The notes below the pieces were generated by a model. That model saw nothing but the letters and a program-made list of their open reading frames with translations, did no database searches and had not been told where the DNA came from. This document shows positions 1 to 8,229 of a stretch of 64,000 nt of DNA, in pieces. The translations under genes and the position numbers were made by a program. Source of the stretch: Veillonella denticariosi JCM 15641 (GTDB lineage Bacteria; Bacillota; Negativicutes; Veillonellales; Veillonellaceae); NCBI RefSeq assembly GCF_002959855.1, contig NZ_PPDB01000007.1:186001-250000 (forward strand), in the 5' to 3' direction. The first letter of the stretch is position 1, and each line of letters begins with the position of its first letter.

Positions 1-576
1 TTGTCGCCATATGTGAAAAATTATTTAAAAACTGTTGTATCCATGAGTAACGAGTTTTTGAAAGAGCATATGCATAAACATATTTTCCTTATCGGTATGC
101 CCGGCGCAGGCAAGACGACGGTCGGAAAAATGCTGGCAAAGGAATTGGGGCGTGATTTTTATGATTTGGATCAGACCATTCAAGATAAGGTCGGTAAATC
201 GGTGCAGAATATTTTTATTTACGATGGTAAGGATGCTTTCAGTAAGTATGAATATTCCACGATTAAAGAACTGATCCGGAATAAACCGTCGGTGATAGCG
301 ACCGGTGGCGGTACGGTTACCTATGATAAAACGGTTAAACTCATGCGAAATAACGGGTTGGTTGTATTCGTGAATCGCGATGTCAATCATATTCTGGATG
401 ATTTGGATTTGGAAATCAGACCTCTTGTAAAGGAAAGTATCGAGTACATTTTCAATGTTTATGAAGAACGGTATCCTTTATATGAACAGGTTGCGCATAT
501 TAAAATCGGTAATGAAGGCAGTATTACCGATGCGGTACAAGAAATTATTGAAGCTTTGCCGAATACGGAGAAATAA
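1..576 (+). CDS. aroK: Shikimate kinase, left end possibly cut by the window
   Basis: ATP-dependent phosphorylation of shikimate to shikimate 3-phosphate in the cytosolic chorismate pathway. The P-loop GMPGAGKT is at about residues 32-39, the shikimate-contacting Asp is D57 in DLD, the GGG loop is near residue 101, and the lid region shows IRPL and ERYPLY. The frame is open from base 1, so the start is uncertain. ATG at 70 would put the P-loop about 9 residues from the N-terminus, as in typical family members, but its ribosome binding site is poor. The position that normally holds the shikimate-binding Arg of the FR..E motif is Ser81 (AFSKYE), an unusual substitution. The stop overlaps the recD2 start (TAATG), implying coupling. 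Confidence 0.85.
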   Translation: MSPYVKNYLKTVVSMSNEFLKEHMHKHIFLIGMPGAGKTTVGKMLAKELGRDFYDLDQTIQDKVGKSVQNIFIYDGKDAFSKYEYSTIKELIRNKPSVIATGGGTVTYDKTVKLMRNNGLVVFVNRDVNHILDDLDLEIRPLVKESIEYIFNVYEERYPLYEQVAHIKIGNEGSITDAVQEIIEALPNTEK

Positions 577-2729
577 TGGACGCCATACGGGGAGTTGTAT
601 ACCGAACTATATATGAAAACACACAGCGCACATATTGTGTGTTTATATTGAAAGATTATAATGAGGAATACATTACTTGTACGGGTAAGTTCGAATCTCC
701 TAAGGAAGGCGAGGATATCGAAGTTCGCGGTCGATATGTGGAGCATGCGAAATACGGTTTTCAGTTTGATGCGTTCAGTATAGAAAAATTGAAACCCGAT
801 AACATGGGGGCCGCTAAATTATACCTGATGAATCTCGGCATCAAAGGCTTCGGTGAAAAATCTGTTGAAAAGATATTAGATTATTTCGGTACTCGGATCT
901 TAGAGGTATTGCGCGAAGAACGACCGGAGGAAATCAAGGAGGTACCGGGGCTGAGACAAAGCGTTAAGGATGAACTTTTTAATACCTTATTGGGGGAAGG
1001 CATCTTAGCGGATTTGAATCATTTCTTTGAAAGTCATCATATTTCATCGAAATGGAGTCGTACCGTTTATACATACTATGGGGTACAAGCCGTCGATGTA
1101 ATCAAGGATAATCCGTACACATTGCTTCGTGTTGCTCAAGATATGATCTTCGGAACGGCAGATACGCTGGCTGAAAATCTTGGAATTACTGGTAGCGATA
1201 TGCGACGACTGGAGGCCGGTCTTGAATGGATTTTGCGGAATCTCGATAATCAGGGCCATACATGTTTACCGGTGGACCAGCTTATCGGTCGCATGGATGA
1301 TCTGTTACAAACAGATGTAGATGATATTGCTGATTTTATTGAATCCTTATTGGAACAAGGGGCCCTCTACAGCACCTATCATGACGATATTCTCTATATC
1401 TATCCGCCTCAGATGTATGTAGCCGAAGTGGAAGGCGCTAATTATACGCGTGACTTTTTACTGGAAGCTGACCCTATATCGCTTGATATACAGGATTTTA
1501 TCAATCGATTTGAACAGGAGAATCATATTACTTTTGGTGATGCTCAGAAGGAAGCCATCAAACTATCCTTTTTTGAAAAATTTTCTCTTATCACAGGTGG
1601 ACCGGGTACAGGTAAAACAACGATTATCAAGGCTCTGGTGAAAGGTTTTCAATTAGGCGGTTTGGGGCGTATCATTCTCTGTGCACCGACCGGGCGTGCT
1701 GCTAAGCGCCTGACGGAGGCGACAGAGTTTGAAGCGACTACGATTCATCGTTTATTGGTACCCGTCCAGGGGAGTGATTCATATGATTTCACGAAGAATG
1801 AAGATGATCCTCTCGAGATTGATGTTATCATTATAGATGAAGCCTCCATGTTGAATGTGCGTTTATTTTATTCTCTCATGGCGGCTATTCCTAGGGAGGC
1901 TCATGTCATTATTGTGGGCGATGTGGATCAGTTGCCGCCCATAGGTGCTGGTTTTGTTCTTAAGGATTTGCTTGACAGTGATTGCGTGCCCTATACAAGG
2001 CTAAATCAGATTTATCGCCAGAACTCTGGTAATACAATTGTCGACAGTGCTTATGCTATTAATCGGGGCGATATGCCTAAACTCGATGGTAATGGTGATG
2101 AATTTTCTTTTATCCCTGTAAACTCTTATGATGCGCTGATGAAAGTTATCATTGATGTGTATAAGCGTGAGCAGGAGAATATAGAGGATGAACTGGATAT
2201 TCAGATTATTTCTCCCATGCGCCGAGGTGAAGCAGGGAGTACACGTATATCACAATATGTACAGCAAGCATTGAATCCTCCTGACAGTCATAAGGGTGAG
2301 GTTCGTGTTAATGGTATTACATACCGCGTCGGAGATAAGGTTATTCAGATTTTGAATAACTATGATTTGGACATATTTAATGGTGAAATCGGCATTATTT
2401 ATGCCATTACGAGAACGGATATTTGCATCCGTTTTATCCATAAGGAAGTGCGTCTTTCTATCGATGATGCACATATGATTATGCCTGCCTATGCGATCAC
2501 GGTCCATAAGAGTCAAGGCAGTGAATATGGTGTGGTGATTATTCCTTTTGTACCTCGATACGGCGGTATGTTGCAGAGAAATTTATTATATACCGCTGTA
2601 ACACGTGCTAAGCGTAAGGTTATCATCGTCGGCACAACGAGCGCTATTGATCGTGCGGTTCATACGGTAAATGCTGATGAACGGTATACATTATTTAAGG
2701 AACGTATACAAGGGAGCTGTGATTCGTAA
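576..2729 (+). CDS. recD2: RecD2-type SF1 DNA helicase
   Basis: 717 residues, a usual length for stand-alone RecD2 (5'-3' superfamily 1B helicase, not part of RecBCD). The order is an N-terminal OB-like segment, helix-hairpin-helix stretches (about 80-200), Walker A GGPGTGKT near 340-347, Walker B IIIDEAS near 420, VGDVDQLPP, and the C-terminal ITVHKSQGSEY motif near 640-650 followed by TAVTRAKR. RecD2 proteins work in replication and repair of damaged DNA. It starts in the TAATG overlap with aroK and ends in another TAATG overlap with comF, so the three genes are probably one transcript. Confidence 0.95.
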   Translation: MDAIRGVVYRTIYENTQRTYCVFILKDYNEEYITCTGKFESPKEGEDIEVRGRYVEHAKYGFQFDAFSIEKLKPDNMGAAKLYLMNLGIKGFGEKSVEKILDYFGTRILEVLREERPEEIKEVPGLRQSVKDELFNTLLGEGILADLNHFFESHHISSKWSRTVYTYYGVQAVDVIKDNPYTLLRVAQDMIFGTADTLAENLGITGSDMRRLEAGLEWILRNLDNQGHTCLPVDQLIGRMDDLLQTDVDDIADFIESLLEQGALYSTYHDDILYIYPPQMYVAEVEGANYTRDFLLEADPISLDIQDFINRFEQENHITFGDAQKEAIKLSFFEKFSLITGGPGTGKTTIIKALVKGFQLGGLGRIILCAPTGRAAKRLTEATEFEATTIHRLLVPVQGSDSYDFTKNEDDPLEIDVIIIDEASMLNVRLFYSLMAAIPREAHVIIVGDVDQLPPIGAGFVLKDLLDSDCVPYTRLNQIYRQNSGNTIVDSAYAINRGDMPKLDGNGDEFSFIPVNSYDALMKVIIDVYKREQENIEDELDIQIISPMRRGEAGSTRISQYVQQALNPPDSHKGEVRVNGITYRVGDKVIQILNNYDLDIFNGEIGIIYAITRTDICIRFIHKEVRLSIDDAHMIMPAYAITVHKSQGSEYGVVIIPFVPRYGGMLQRNLLYTAVTRAKRKVIIVGTTSAIDRAVHTVNADERYTLFKERIQGSCDS

Positions 2730-3418
2730 TGAGTTTATGGGATTTCTTATTTCCTCCTACATGTCCGCATTGCGGTGCTGAGGTAGCATCACAAGGGGAT
2801 TGGTGTGAATCCTGTTTTACCGAACTTTTACATATTCGCCATGTACCGAATAAGTTTTTACATCATTTAGATGATGTATGCATATTGGCCGACTACAAGG
2901 GCGGTATGAAGTCCATGATATATGATGTCAAATTCAACGAAAAAAAGGAGCAGTCCAAAGGGGCTGCTCCTTTTCTAGTATCGTACAACTTTTACATGCA
3001 CAGAAAATTTAATAGTGTTACTGTAAACTCGTATGTATTTGATTATATTGTTCCTGTTCCATCCGGTGCGGCTAAGAGAGAACAACGAGGATATAACCAG
3101 GTAGATCTGTTTTTTAAACCTTGGGCGGATGCATTACATCATATGTATCCTGCATATTTTAAGTGGTTTGATTGCCTTTACAAATTTGATACAGAACGTG
3201 ATATGTGGAGTCTGACACATAAAGAACGGCAAGCTAATATTAACGATGCTTTCATGATGCATTGTGATTATGATGATGTTAATCTGGAAGGAAAGAGAAT
3301 TCTTATTGTGGATGATATTTATACTACCGGTGCCACCTTGGAGGCGGTAGCTAAAATATTGCGATTAAAGAGGCCAAAAAAATTAGAAGCCCTTACACTT
3401 GCCAGTGGGAGCTTCTAA
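2729..3418 (+). CDS. comF: ComF family phosphoribosyltransferase-like protein
   Basis: 229 residues. An N-terminal zinc ribbon with Cys 12, 15, 26 and 29 is followed by a phosphoribosyltransferase fold whose PRPP-type loop reads ILIVDDIYTTGATL near residues 190-203. ComF proteins take part in DNA uptake during competence in several bacteria; the biochemical activity is not settled. The start overlaps the recD2 stop. Two oddities: a perfect terminator-like hairpin lies inside the gene at 2943-2974 (residues EKKEQSKGAAPF), and the last 35 bases form another inverted repeat (TTAGAAGC...GCTTCTAA). The reading frame stays open through both. Confidence 0.9.
   Translation: MSLWDFLFPPTCPHCGAEVASQGDWCESCFTELLHIRHVPNKFLHHLDDVCILADYKGGMKSMIYDVKFNEKKEQSKGAAPFLVSYNFYMHRKFNSVTVNSYVFDYIVPVPSGAAKREQRGYNQVDLFFKPWADALHHMYPAYFKWFDCLYKFDTERDMWSLTHKERQANINDAFMMHCDYDDVNLEGKRILIVDDIYTTGATLEAVAKILRLKRPKKLEALTLASGSF
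2943..2974 (+). other. Terminator-like hairpin inside comF
   Basis: AAAAGGAGCAG (2943-2953) pairs perfectly with CTGCTCCTTTT (2964-2974). The stem can extend inward by TCC/GGG to a 4-nt loop. It is preceded by a six-A run and followed by TTTTCT, the shape of a bidirectional intrinsic terminator, yet it sits about 210 nt into an intact coding sequence. Whether it terminates transcription is not known. Confidence 0.6.
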
Positions 3419-3477
3419 TGATAGTTCATAAATTATTTGTATCTTAAATTAGCACATTAACTATAAGATTTGAAGTT

Positions 3478-3521
3478 ATGTTTTAGTCTAGAGCATAGAC
3501 CTTTAGACTAAGACATAATTT
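3478..3521. terminator. Bidirectional terminator between comF and the HD-GYP gene
   Basis: ATGTTTTAGTCTA (3478-3490) pairs with TAGACTAAGACAT (3504-3516), with a single G-U pair, and is followed by AATTTTA. It lies in the gap between two convergent genes and so can serve both strands. Confidence 0.65.
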
Positions 3522-4123
3522 TATCCTAGGACATCGATAAAGGCCTTCACCACATCGGGATCAAAGAGAGAGCCTGATGCACTGAAGAGTTCTTCTTTTG
3601 CTTTCGCCTTGGTCTTTGCCCAAAATTCGGTGGATGGATTAACCGTCGTGTCATAATAATCAGCAACGGCGATAATACGGGCGCCTAATGGAATATTAGC
3701 GCCGCGTAAATGCTTCGGATATCCGGAGCCATCCCATTTTTCGTGATGATAGCGAATATAGGGCAAGATCTGCTGGCAACATGGATAGTTTTCAATCATG
3801 TTGGCACCGCTTGCAGCATGTTGTTTATATTTGGACATTTCTTGTTTGTTCAGATATGGACACTTTTGTATAAGTGCATTAGGTACCATTAAGAGACCTA
3901 CATCGTGGAGTAAGGCGGCATGACGAATTTGCTCAATTTCATTTAGCGGCAATCCCATTTTTGCGGCAATACTGACCGCATAATTGGCAACCTGGATGGA
4001 ATGCGTATATAGATGATAGCTTTTCATCTGTATCATCTGCAATAATTGTGCACTGATGGCCTCTAGACTATCTTTCTCCAATTCATACAGCCCGGACGGC
4101 TGCATTAATGATAACATAAACAT
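3521..4123 (-). CDS. HD-GYP domain protein, putative cyclic-di-GMP phosphodiesterase
   Basis: 200 residues, essentially a single HD domain with no receiver or sensor part. It carries the HD motif (AALLHDVGLL) and the HHEKWDGSGYP signature, followed by ARIIAVADYYD. HD-GYP proteins usually hydrolyse cyclic di-GMP. Here the usual HDIGK lysine is replaced by Leu, so activity cannot be assumed. Start ATG at 4123 has an AAAGGGG ribosome binding site 6 nt upstream. It is transcribed alone, convergent with comF. Without other c-di-GMP genes in view, the target process is unknown. Confidence 0.8.
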   Translation of the reverse strand: MFMLSLMQPSGLYELEKDSLEAISAQLLQMIQMKSYHLYTHSIQVANYAVSIAAKMGLPLNEIEQIRHAALLHDVGLLMVPNALIQKCPYLNKQEMSKYKQHAASGANMIENYPCCQQILPYIRYHHEKWDGSGYPKHLRGANIPLGARIIAVADYYDTTVNPSTEFWAKTKAKAKEELFSASGSLFDPDVVKAFIDVLG

Positions 4124-4573
4124 AGTAAACCCCTTTACTCACCTACATAATATATTATACATCCCCAAGTATAAATGTTTATATCGTACAACTTTTGGTT
4201 CGTTCTTTATTAACAGTATACGTATTATACACCATAAATTTTTTTTTGTGTATGAGACATATGTTCTCCTATGATGCTAGTATTCATATTTATCATACAA
4301 AAAATGATTGACTTTTTAAGAATGCAATAAGAATGGTGCTTTAAAAAATTGATTTAATAAAAATGATAGAATTATGAAGAAATTTTTATGTATTCTATTC
4401 CTATTTTCTATACAACGAAAAAAAGACTTGAAAAAAATATTTTTATTCTACTGAGAATAAATAGCCGGTATGTTCGGATATATTATGTGGGTAAAAGTTT
4501 TATGTTTATGTGGTATTAAAAGAATACATCAATTAAAGTCTAAGGTTAATAGGTGAGTTAATTGGCGTGTACC
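4124..4573. other. Non-coding, very AT-rich spacer
   Basis: No open frame with a ribosome binding site. It must hold the promoter of the minus-strand HD-GYP gene; a TATAAT on the minus strand at 4159-4154 has no good -35. A short inverted repeat TTATTCT...AGAATAA (4443-4460) is present but may be chance. Confidence 0.5.
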
Positions 4574-4602
4574 TAGACAGTAATGAGAATATTATTTATA
4601 AT
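4574..4602 (+). promoter_or_regulatory. Sigma-70 promoter of the 4.6-kb structured RNA
   Basis: -35 TAGACA (4574-4579), a 17-bp spacer, and a perfect -10 TATAAT (4597-4602). The expected transcription start is near 4609-4611, just ahead of the first stem of the RNA. No gene follows before the terminator at 4810. Confidence 0.75.
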
Positions 4603-4608
4603 AATTTT

Positions 4609-4840
4609 ATACGGGTCTGTGGTTGCAAGTCGATGCCAGTCGCAGGCGAAACGATCCACATAAGCAGTCCGAGAGGCTGTGAGCATGGTGCGGCTTAGGT
4701 GTAAGTCCTGCCGGTAACACGAGAGGAGTAGTAGTGGGGAGTCACAGACTTATGAGCGAACCTTCCAGCAGGCGAGTGTGGGGGCAAAAACCAGGTCAGC
4801 CGTATACAGGCACATGAGGCTTTTCTCATGTGCTTTTTTT
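4609..4840 (+). ncRNA. Structured free-standing RNA, probable raiA-motif RNA
   Basis: About 230 nt with its own promoter and terminator and no coding frame. G+C is clearly higher than in the surrounding AT-rich spacer. Visible pairings: GTCTGTG (4615-4621) with CACAGAC (4743-4749); TAAGC (4661-4665) with GCTTA (4693-4697) enclosing a hairpin capped by a GAGA (GNRA) loop at 4671-4674; CCTGC (4707-4711) with one of two GCAGG copies (4642-4646, 4768-4772). The octamer GCAGGCGA occurs twice (4642-4649, 4768-4775). It matches none of RNase P, tmRNA, SRP, T-box, cobalamin or TPP signatures. It lies between comF and hpf (raiA), the neighbourhood I recall for raiA-motif RNAs in Firmicutes. The identity is inferred from size, autonomy and neighbourhood; the existence of a structured transcript is well supported. 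Confidence 0.65.
4810..4840 (+). terminator. Intrinsic terminator of the structured RNA
   Basis: GCACATGAG (4810-4818) pairs perfectly with CTCATGTGC (4825-4833) around a 6-nt loop, followed by seven T (4834-4840). Confidence 0.9.
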
Positions 4841-4988
4841 ATACATATGTATATCAGCAAACGGTTCTAAATCCTATGGCTAAAGCAAATAGAGTATACA
4901 TTGGTGTAATAAATATTCATAGATTGTATAGTGAGAGGGGATTATATCGGAAGTATAACGATTAAACGGAATAATATATACAAAAATA

Positions 4989-5017
4989 TTGACATATTTA
5001 TACCTTATGTCTATACT
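4989..5017 (+). promoter_or_regulatory. Promoter of the amino acid ABC transporter operon
   Basis: -35 TTGACA (4989-4994), 17 bp, -10 TATACT (5012-5017). The leader would be about 35 nt, too short for a riboswitch. Confidence 0.8.
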
Positions 5018-5059
5018 ATCAATATAGTAATTGTAAATTAAGTTTATGAGGTTGATACT

Positions 5060-5863
5060 ATGTTACATAATAAATTTAAAAAACTAATTCTTGGTAGTTG
5101 TATGTTGATTATGGCCGGTGCTGTTGTAGGCGGCTGTGGATCCACAGCTGACACATCTAATAAATTAATTGTAGGTACGAACGCTACCTTTGTACCGTTT
5201 GAATTTAAAGATGAAAAAACACAGGATTATACCGGTTTTGATATCGAATTGATTCGTGCAATCGGCAAGCGTATCAATAAAGATGTAGAACTTAAAAATG
5301 TTGCGTTTGATGCGTTGATTCCGGCTTTGAATACACACGATATCGATGTGGCCGCTTCCGGTATGACCATTACAAAAGCAAGAAGTGAAAAAGTATTATT
5401 CTCGTCTCCATATTATGAAAATGCTTTAGCCGTTGTATTTAAAGCCGGTCAAAATATCAACTCTCTAGATGATTTAAAAGGTAAGAAAATTGCGGCTCAA
5501 TTAGGTACTACGGGTTCCGATTTGGCACATAAAATTGAAGGTACTACGGTAAAAGAATTTGACCATAGTAATGAAGCTCTGTTAGAATTACAAAATGGTG
5601 GGGCTGATGCAACGGTTATCGATTTGCCTGTAGCACAATATTACACTACAAAACATCCGGACCAACAGATTAAATATATGGCATATCCGAATACGAAAGA
5701 ATATCTCGGTATTGCAATTAATAAAGATAATAAGGCTTTACAGGAACAAATAAACAAAGCTATTGAAGAGATGAAGGCGGATGGCGAATTTAATGCATTA
5801 TATAAAAAATGGTTTAATGTAGATGCACCTGCAGATATGCCCGTTGTTGTAGATTTTAAATAG
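5060..5863 (+). CDS. Polar amino acid ABC transporter, substrate-binding lipoprotein
   Basis: 267 residues. A lipoprotein signal peptide (charged N-terminus, hydrophobic stretch, Cys in VGGCGS near residue 26) would anchor it to the cell membrane. The mature part is a type-3 extracellular solute-binding domain: LIVGTNATFVPFEFKD, GFDIELIRAIGKR, AASGMTITKARSEKVLFSSPY, GKKIAAQLGTTGSD. This family binds glutamine, arginine or related amino acids; the exact substrate cannot be read from sequence. It is first gene of a three-gene operon behind a near-consensus promoter, with a GAGG ribosome binding site 9 nt before ATG. Confidence 0.93.
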   Translation: MLHNKFKKLILGSCMLIMAGAVVGGCGSTADTSNKLIVGTNATFVPFEFKDEKTQDYTGFDIELIRAIGKRINKDVELKNVAFDALIPALNTHDIDVAASGMTITKARSEKVLFSSPYYENALAVVFKAGQNINSLDDLKGKKIAAQLGTTGSDLAHKIEGTTVKEFDHSNEALLELQNGGADATVIDLPVAQYYTTKHPDQQIKYMAYPNTKEYLGIAINKDNKALQEQINKAIEEMKADGEFNALYKKWFNVDAPADMPVVVDFK

Positions 5864-5878
5864 TATAGGGAGTAATGA

Positions 5879-6529
5879 ATGGACTGGAATGTCATATCTA
5901 GTAATTTGCCGCTTTTATTGCAAGGAGCCCTAGTAACAGTAGAAATAACCGCAATGTCGGTGGGGTGTGGATTTTTTATCGGGTTATTGGTGTCTTTAGC
6001 GAATTTATCAAATTTTAGTATAGTTAGACTATTGGCTAAATGTTATGTGGATATAATTCGTGGTACCCCTCTTTTGGTACAAATATTTTTAATCTATTTT
6101 GCATTGCCGATGCTTACAGGACAGAGAATCGACCCGTTTATTGCTGCTGTAACCGCATGTAGTATTAACTCCGGTGCCTATGTCTCTGAAATTTTCCGTG
6201 CCGGTATTCAATCTATCGATAAAGGGCAGATGGAAGCTGGACGTTCTCTGGGGTTGACTTGGGGGCAAACGATGCGATATATCGTTATGCCGCAAGCTTT
6301 TAAAGCAATTATTCCTCCATTGGGGAATGAATTTATTGCGATGTTGAAAGATTCTTCATTGGTTTCTGTTATCGGATTTGAAGAGTTAACACGTCGCGGT
6401 CAATTAATTATCGCAAAAACGTATGCATCATTTGAGATTTGGGGAACCGTTGCAATTATTTATCTCATAATGACGGTGAGTATTTCACAATTAGTTGGAT
6501 ACCTTGAAAGGAAATACAGCATTAAATGA
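5879..6529 (+). CDS. Polar amino acid ABC transporter, permease
   Basis: 216 residues of a HisM/GlnP-type membrane permease with about five membrane segments. The ATPase-contacting EAA loop is [24 protein letters not shown] near residues 120-143. Start ATG 5879 has GGGAG 6 nt upstream. Its stop overlaps the ATPase start by 4 nt (ATGA). It forms the membrane channel with the genes on either side, probably as a homodimer since only one permease gene is present. Confidence 0.93.
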   Translation: MDWNVISSNLPLLLQGALVTVEITAMSVGCGFFIGLLVSLANLSNFSIVRLLAKCYVDIIRGTPLLVQIFLIYFALPMLTGQRIDPFIAAVTACSINSGAYVSEIFRAGIQSIDKGQMEAGRSLGLTWGQTMRYIVMPQAFKAIIPPLGNEFIAMLKDSSLVSVIGFEELTRRGQLIIAKTYASFEIWGTVAIIYLIMTVSISQLVGYLERKYSIK

Positions 6530-7245
6530 TTAGATTAGAAAATGTACATAAAACCTTCGGTAAAAATGAAGTACTTAAAGGTATCAATCTGCATATTGAA
6601 CAGGGGCAAGTTGTGGTAATCATCGGTCCATCCGGTTCCGGTAAAAGTACGGTGTTGCGTACGATGAATTACTTGGAAGAGCCTACATCGGGCAAGGTTA
6701 TTGTAGATGGTATGGATTTGGCTGATAAGACGAAATTGAACGAAGTACGCGCTGAAGTGGGAATGGTATTCCAAAATTTCAACTTATTTCCTCATATGAC
6801 AGTGATGGAGAATCTAACACTGGCGCAAAAGAAGGTGCGTAAATTATCTGATGAGGATGCTAAGAAAGTCGGACAAGCTTTGCTTGATCGAGTAGGTTTG
6901 GCTGATAAAGCAAATGCGTATCCCGATTCCTTATCAGGCGGGCAAAAACAACGTGTGGCTATCGCCCGTGCGTTAGCGATGAAACCGAAAGTGATGCTTT
7001 TTGATGAGCCGACTTCCGCTCTTGATCCGGAAATGGTTCGGGAAGTACTTGATGTTATGAAGTCTCTTGCTTATGAAGGGATGACGATGGTTATCGTTAC
7101 TCATGAAATGAATTTTGCGAAAGAAGTGGCGGACCGAGTGCTGTTTGTAGACGGCGGTTTAATCTTAGAGGACGATACGCCTAAACATGTATTTGAAGCG
7201 CCGACGAATGATAGAACAAAATTATTCCTATCTAAAATTTTATAA
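6526..7245 (+). CDS. Polar amino acid ABC transporter, ATPase
   Basis: 239 residues, GlnQ-like. Walker [10 protein letters not shown] (about 34-42), Q-loop [12 protein letters not shown], signature [15 protein letters not shown], Walker [15 protein letters not shown] and switch His in [14 protein letters not shown] are all intact. It energises import through the preceding permease. A strong terminator follows at 7297. Confidence 0.95.
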   Translation: MIRLENVHKTFGKNEVLKGINLHIEQGQVVVIIGPSGSGKSTVLRTMNYLEEPTSGKVIVDGMDLADKTKLNEVRAEVGMVFQNFNLFPHMTVMENLTLAQKKVRKLSDEDAKKVGQALLDRVGLADKANAYPDSLSGGQKQRVAIARALAMKPKVMLFDEPTSALDPEMVREVLDVMKSLAYEGMTMVIVTHEMNFAKEVADRVLFVDGGLILEDDTPKHVFEAPTNDRTKLFLSKIL

Positions 7246-7296
7246 TGATCAGTCATAATCGATAGATATCAGATTAGTTAAAATTGAGAGATTTTA

Positions 7297-7337
7297 AGAG
7301 GTGTGATTACATTGCGTTGTAATTACATCTCTTTTTT
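7297..7337 (+). terminator. Terminator of the ABC transporter operon
   Basis: AGAGGTGTGATTACA (7297-7311) pairs with TGTAATTACATCTCT (7318-7332) with one G-U pair and a 6-nt loop, followed by a T run to 7337. Confidence 0.88.
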
Positions 7338-7708
7338 GTTCGTTCATAAAGAAAACTGAAATGGTTCATATTAAAATTCATGATAAACAAATGGCTTTAT
7401 ACCTATCAAAAATTATGATGATAGTAATTTATAGTTGTGAAAATAAGAGTGTTAAACAGTGAATGTATAGACGGTTAAATCTGTAAAAATCGATTATACC
7501 TATAAATATTTGTGATATAATAATAATTTATGCATTCGACGGTGTAATTGATAATTTTTAATGCATACTTTTATTATTAATATAATGATGATCTGCTTTT
7601 GCCGTAAACTCTTATAATTCAATTTATAACGGATGTTGCGGGTATAATAAGAAAATTATCTCCAATAAAAAGTTTTTGTATATTCATTACGCGCGCGGTT
7701 AATAACGT
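7338..7708. other. Non-coding AT-rich region upstream of csp
   Basis: About 370 bases without a credible gene. It holds an extended -10-like TGATATAAT (7513-7521) without a good -35, and an ATGCATT...AATGCAT inverted repeat just downstream. A second, distal csp promoter giving a long leader is possible but not shown. Confidence 0.35.
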
Positions 7709-7737
7709 TTGATATTTTATACATGCTGTGTTATGAT
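7709..7737 (+). promoter_or_regulatory. Promoter of the cold shock gene
   Basis: -35 TTGATA (7709-7714), 17 bp, -10 TATGAT (7732-7737). The expected start near 7745 gives a leader of about 46 nt ending in AGGAGG (7777-7782). Confidence 0.65.
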
Positions 7738-7790
7738 ACAAATGTAGTGCAAGACAGTAAGACAATATATATTTTTAGGAGGATGTTACC

Positions 7791-7988
7791 ATGTTAGGTA
7801 AAGTGAAATGGTTTAGCGCAGAAAAAGGTTATGGCTTTATTGAAAGAGAAGACGGTAGCGATGTGTTCGTGCATTACTCTGCAATTCAAGATGAAGGATT
7901 CAAATCTTTGACTGAAGGTCAAAATGTTGAATTCGAAATCGTAGATGGCAACCGTGGCCCTCAAGCTGCAAATGTTGTTAAAGCGTAA
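7791..7988 (+). CDS. cspA: Cold shock protein (CspA/CspB family)
   Basis: 65 residues, the full length of a single cold shock domain. RNP1 is KGYGFI (13-18) and RNP2 is VFVHY (26-30). It binds single-stranded RNA and DNA as a chaperone. The ribosome binding site is a perfect AGGAGG 8 nt before ATG, in line with high expression. It is monocistronic, with its own promoter and terminator. Confidence 0.95.
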   Translation: MLGKVKWFSAEKGYGFIEREDGSDVFVHYSAIQDEGFKSLTEGQNVEFEIVDGNRGPQAANVVKA

Positions 7989-8026
7989 TCACATACTGAA
8001 AAATACATAAATACAACATAAATTAG

Positions 8027-8057
8027 ATCCCGATATCCTTTGGTATCGGGATTTTTT
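8027..8057 (+). terminator. Terminator of the cold shock gene
   Basis: ATCCCGATA (8027-8035) pairs with TATCGGGAT (8044-8052), followed by a T run to 8057. Confidence 0.88.
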
Positions 8058-8158
8058 GAGTTATCTCATAAAGCGATTTTATAATTTTGCAAAAAATAAA
8101 AAATTTTTTCTAATAAAAAGAGGAGTTTAACTGTCTTATGTAGAAATACTAAATATAG

Positions 8159-8202
8159 CACGAGACATTAGTATAAATTATGTAAAGCACTCGTATCTCG
8201 TG
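8159..8202 (+). promoter_or_regulatory. Leader inverted repeat before hpf
   Basis: CACGAGA (8159-8165) is an exact inverted repeat of TCTCGTG (8196-8202), 27 nt upstream of the hpf start. It could fold in the hpf leader or be an operator. No clear -35/-10 pair could be assigned to hpf. Confidence 0.35.
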
Positions 8203-8229
8203 GTTGATTTTTAGAAAGGGTGTTGACTT

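Noticed and set aside
4443-4460. TTATTCT-ACTG-AGAATAA as a Fur/PerR-type operator
   Set aside because: Spacing and flanks do not match a known box, the region is extremely AT-rich, and no promoter is placed near it.
4609-4840. Cobalamin riboswitch, RNase P, SRP RNA, tmRNA or T-box as identity of the structured RNA
   Set aside because: None of their diagnostic core strings is present, and the terminator closes the transcript before any gene.
4841-4852. ATACATATGTAT palindrome after the RNA terminator
   Set aside because: Twelve bases of AT-rich palindrome are expected by chance in this composition.
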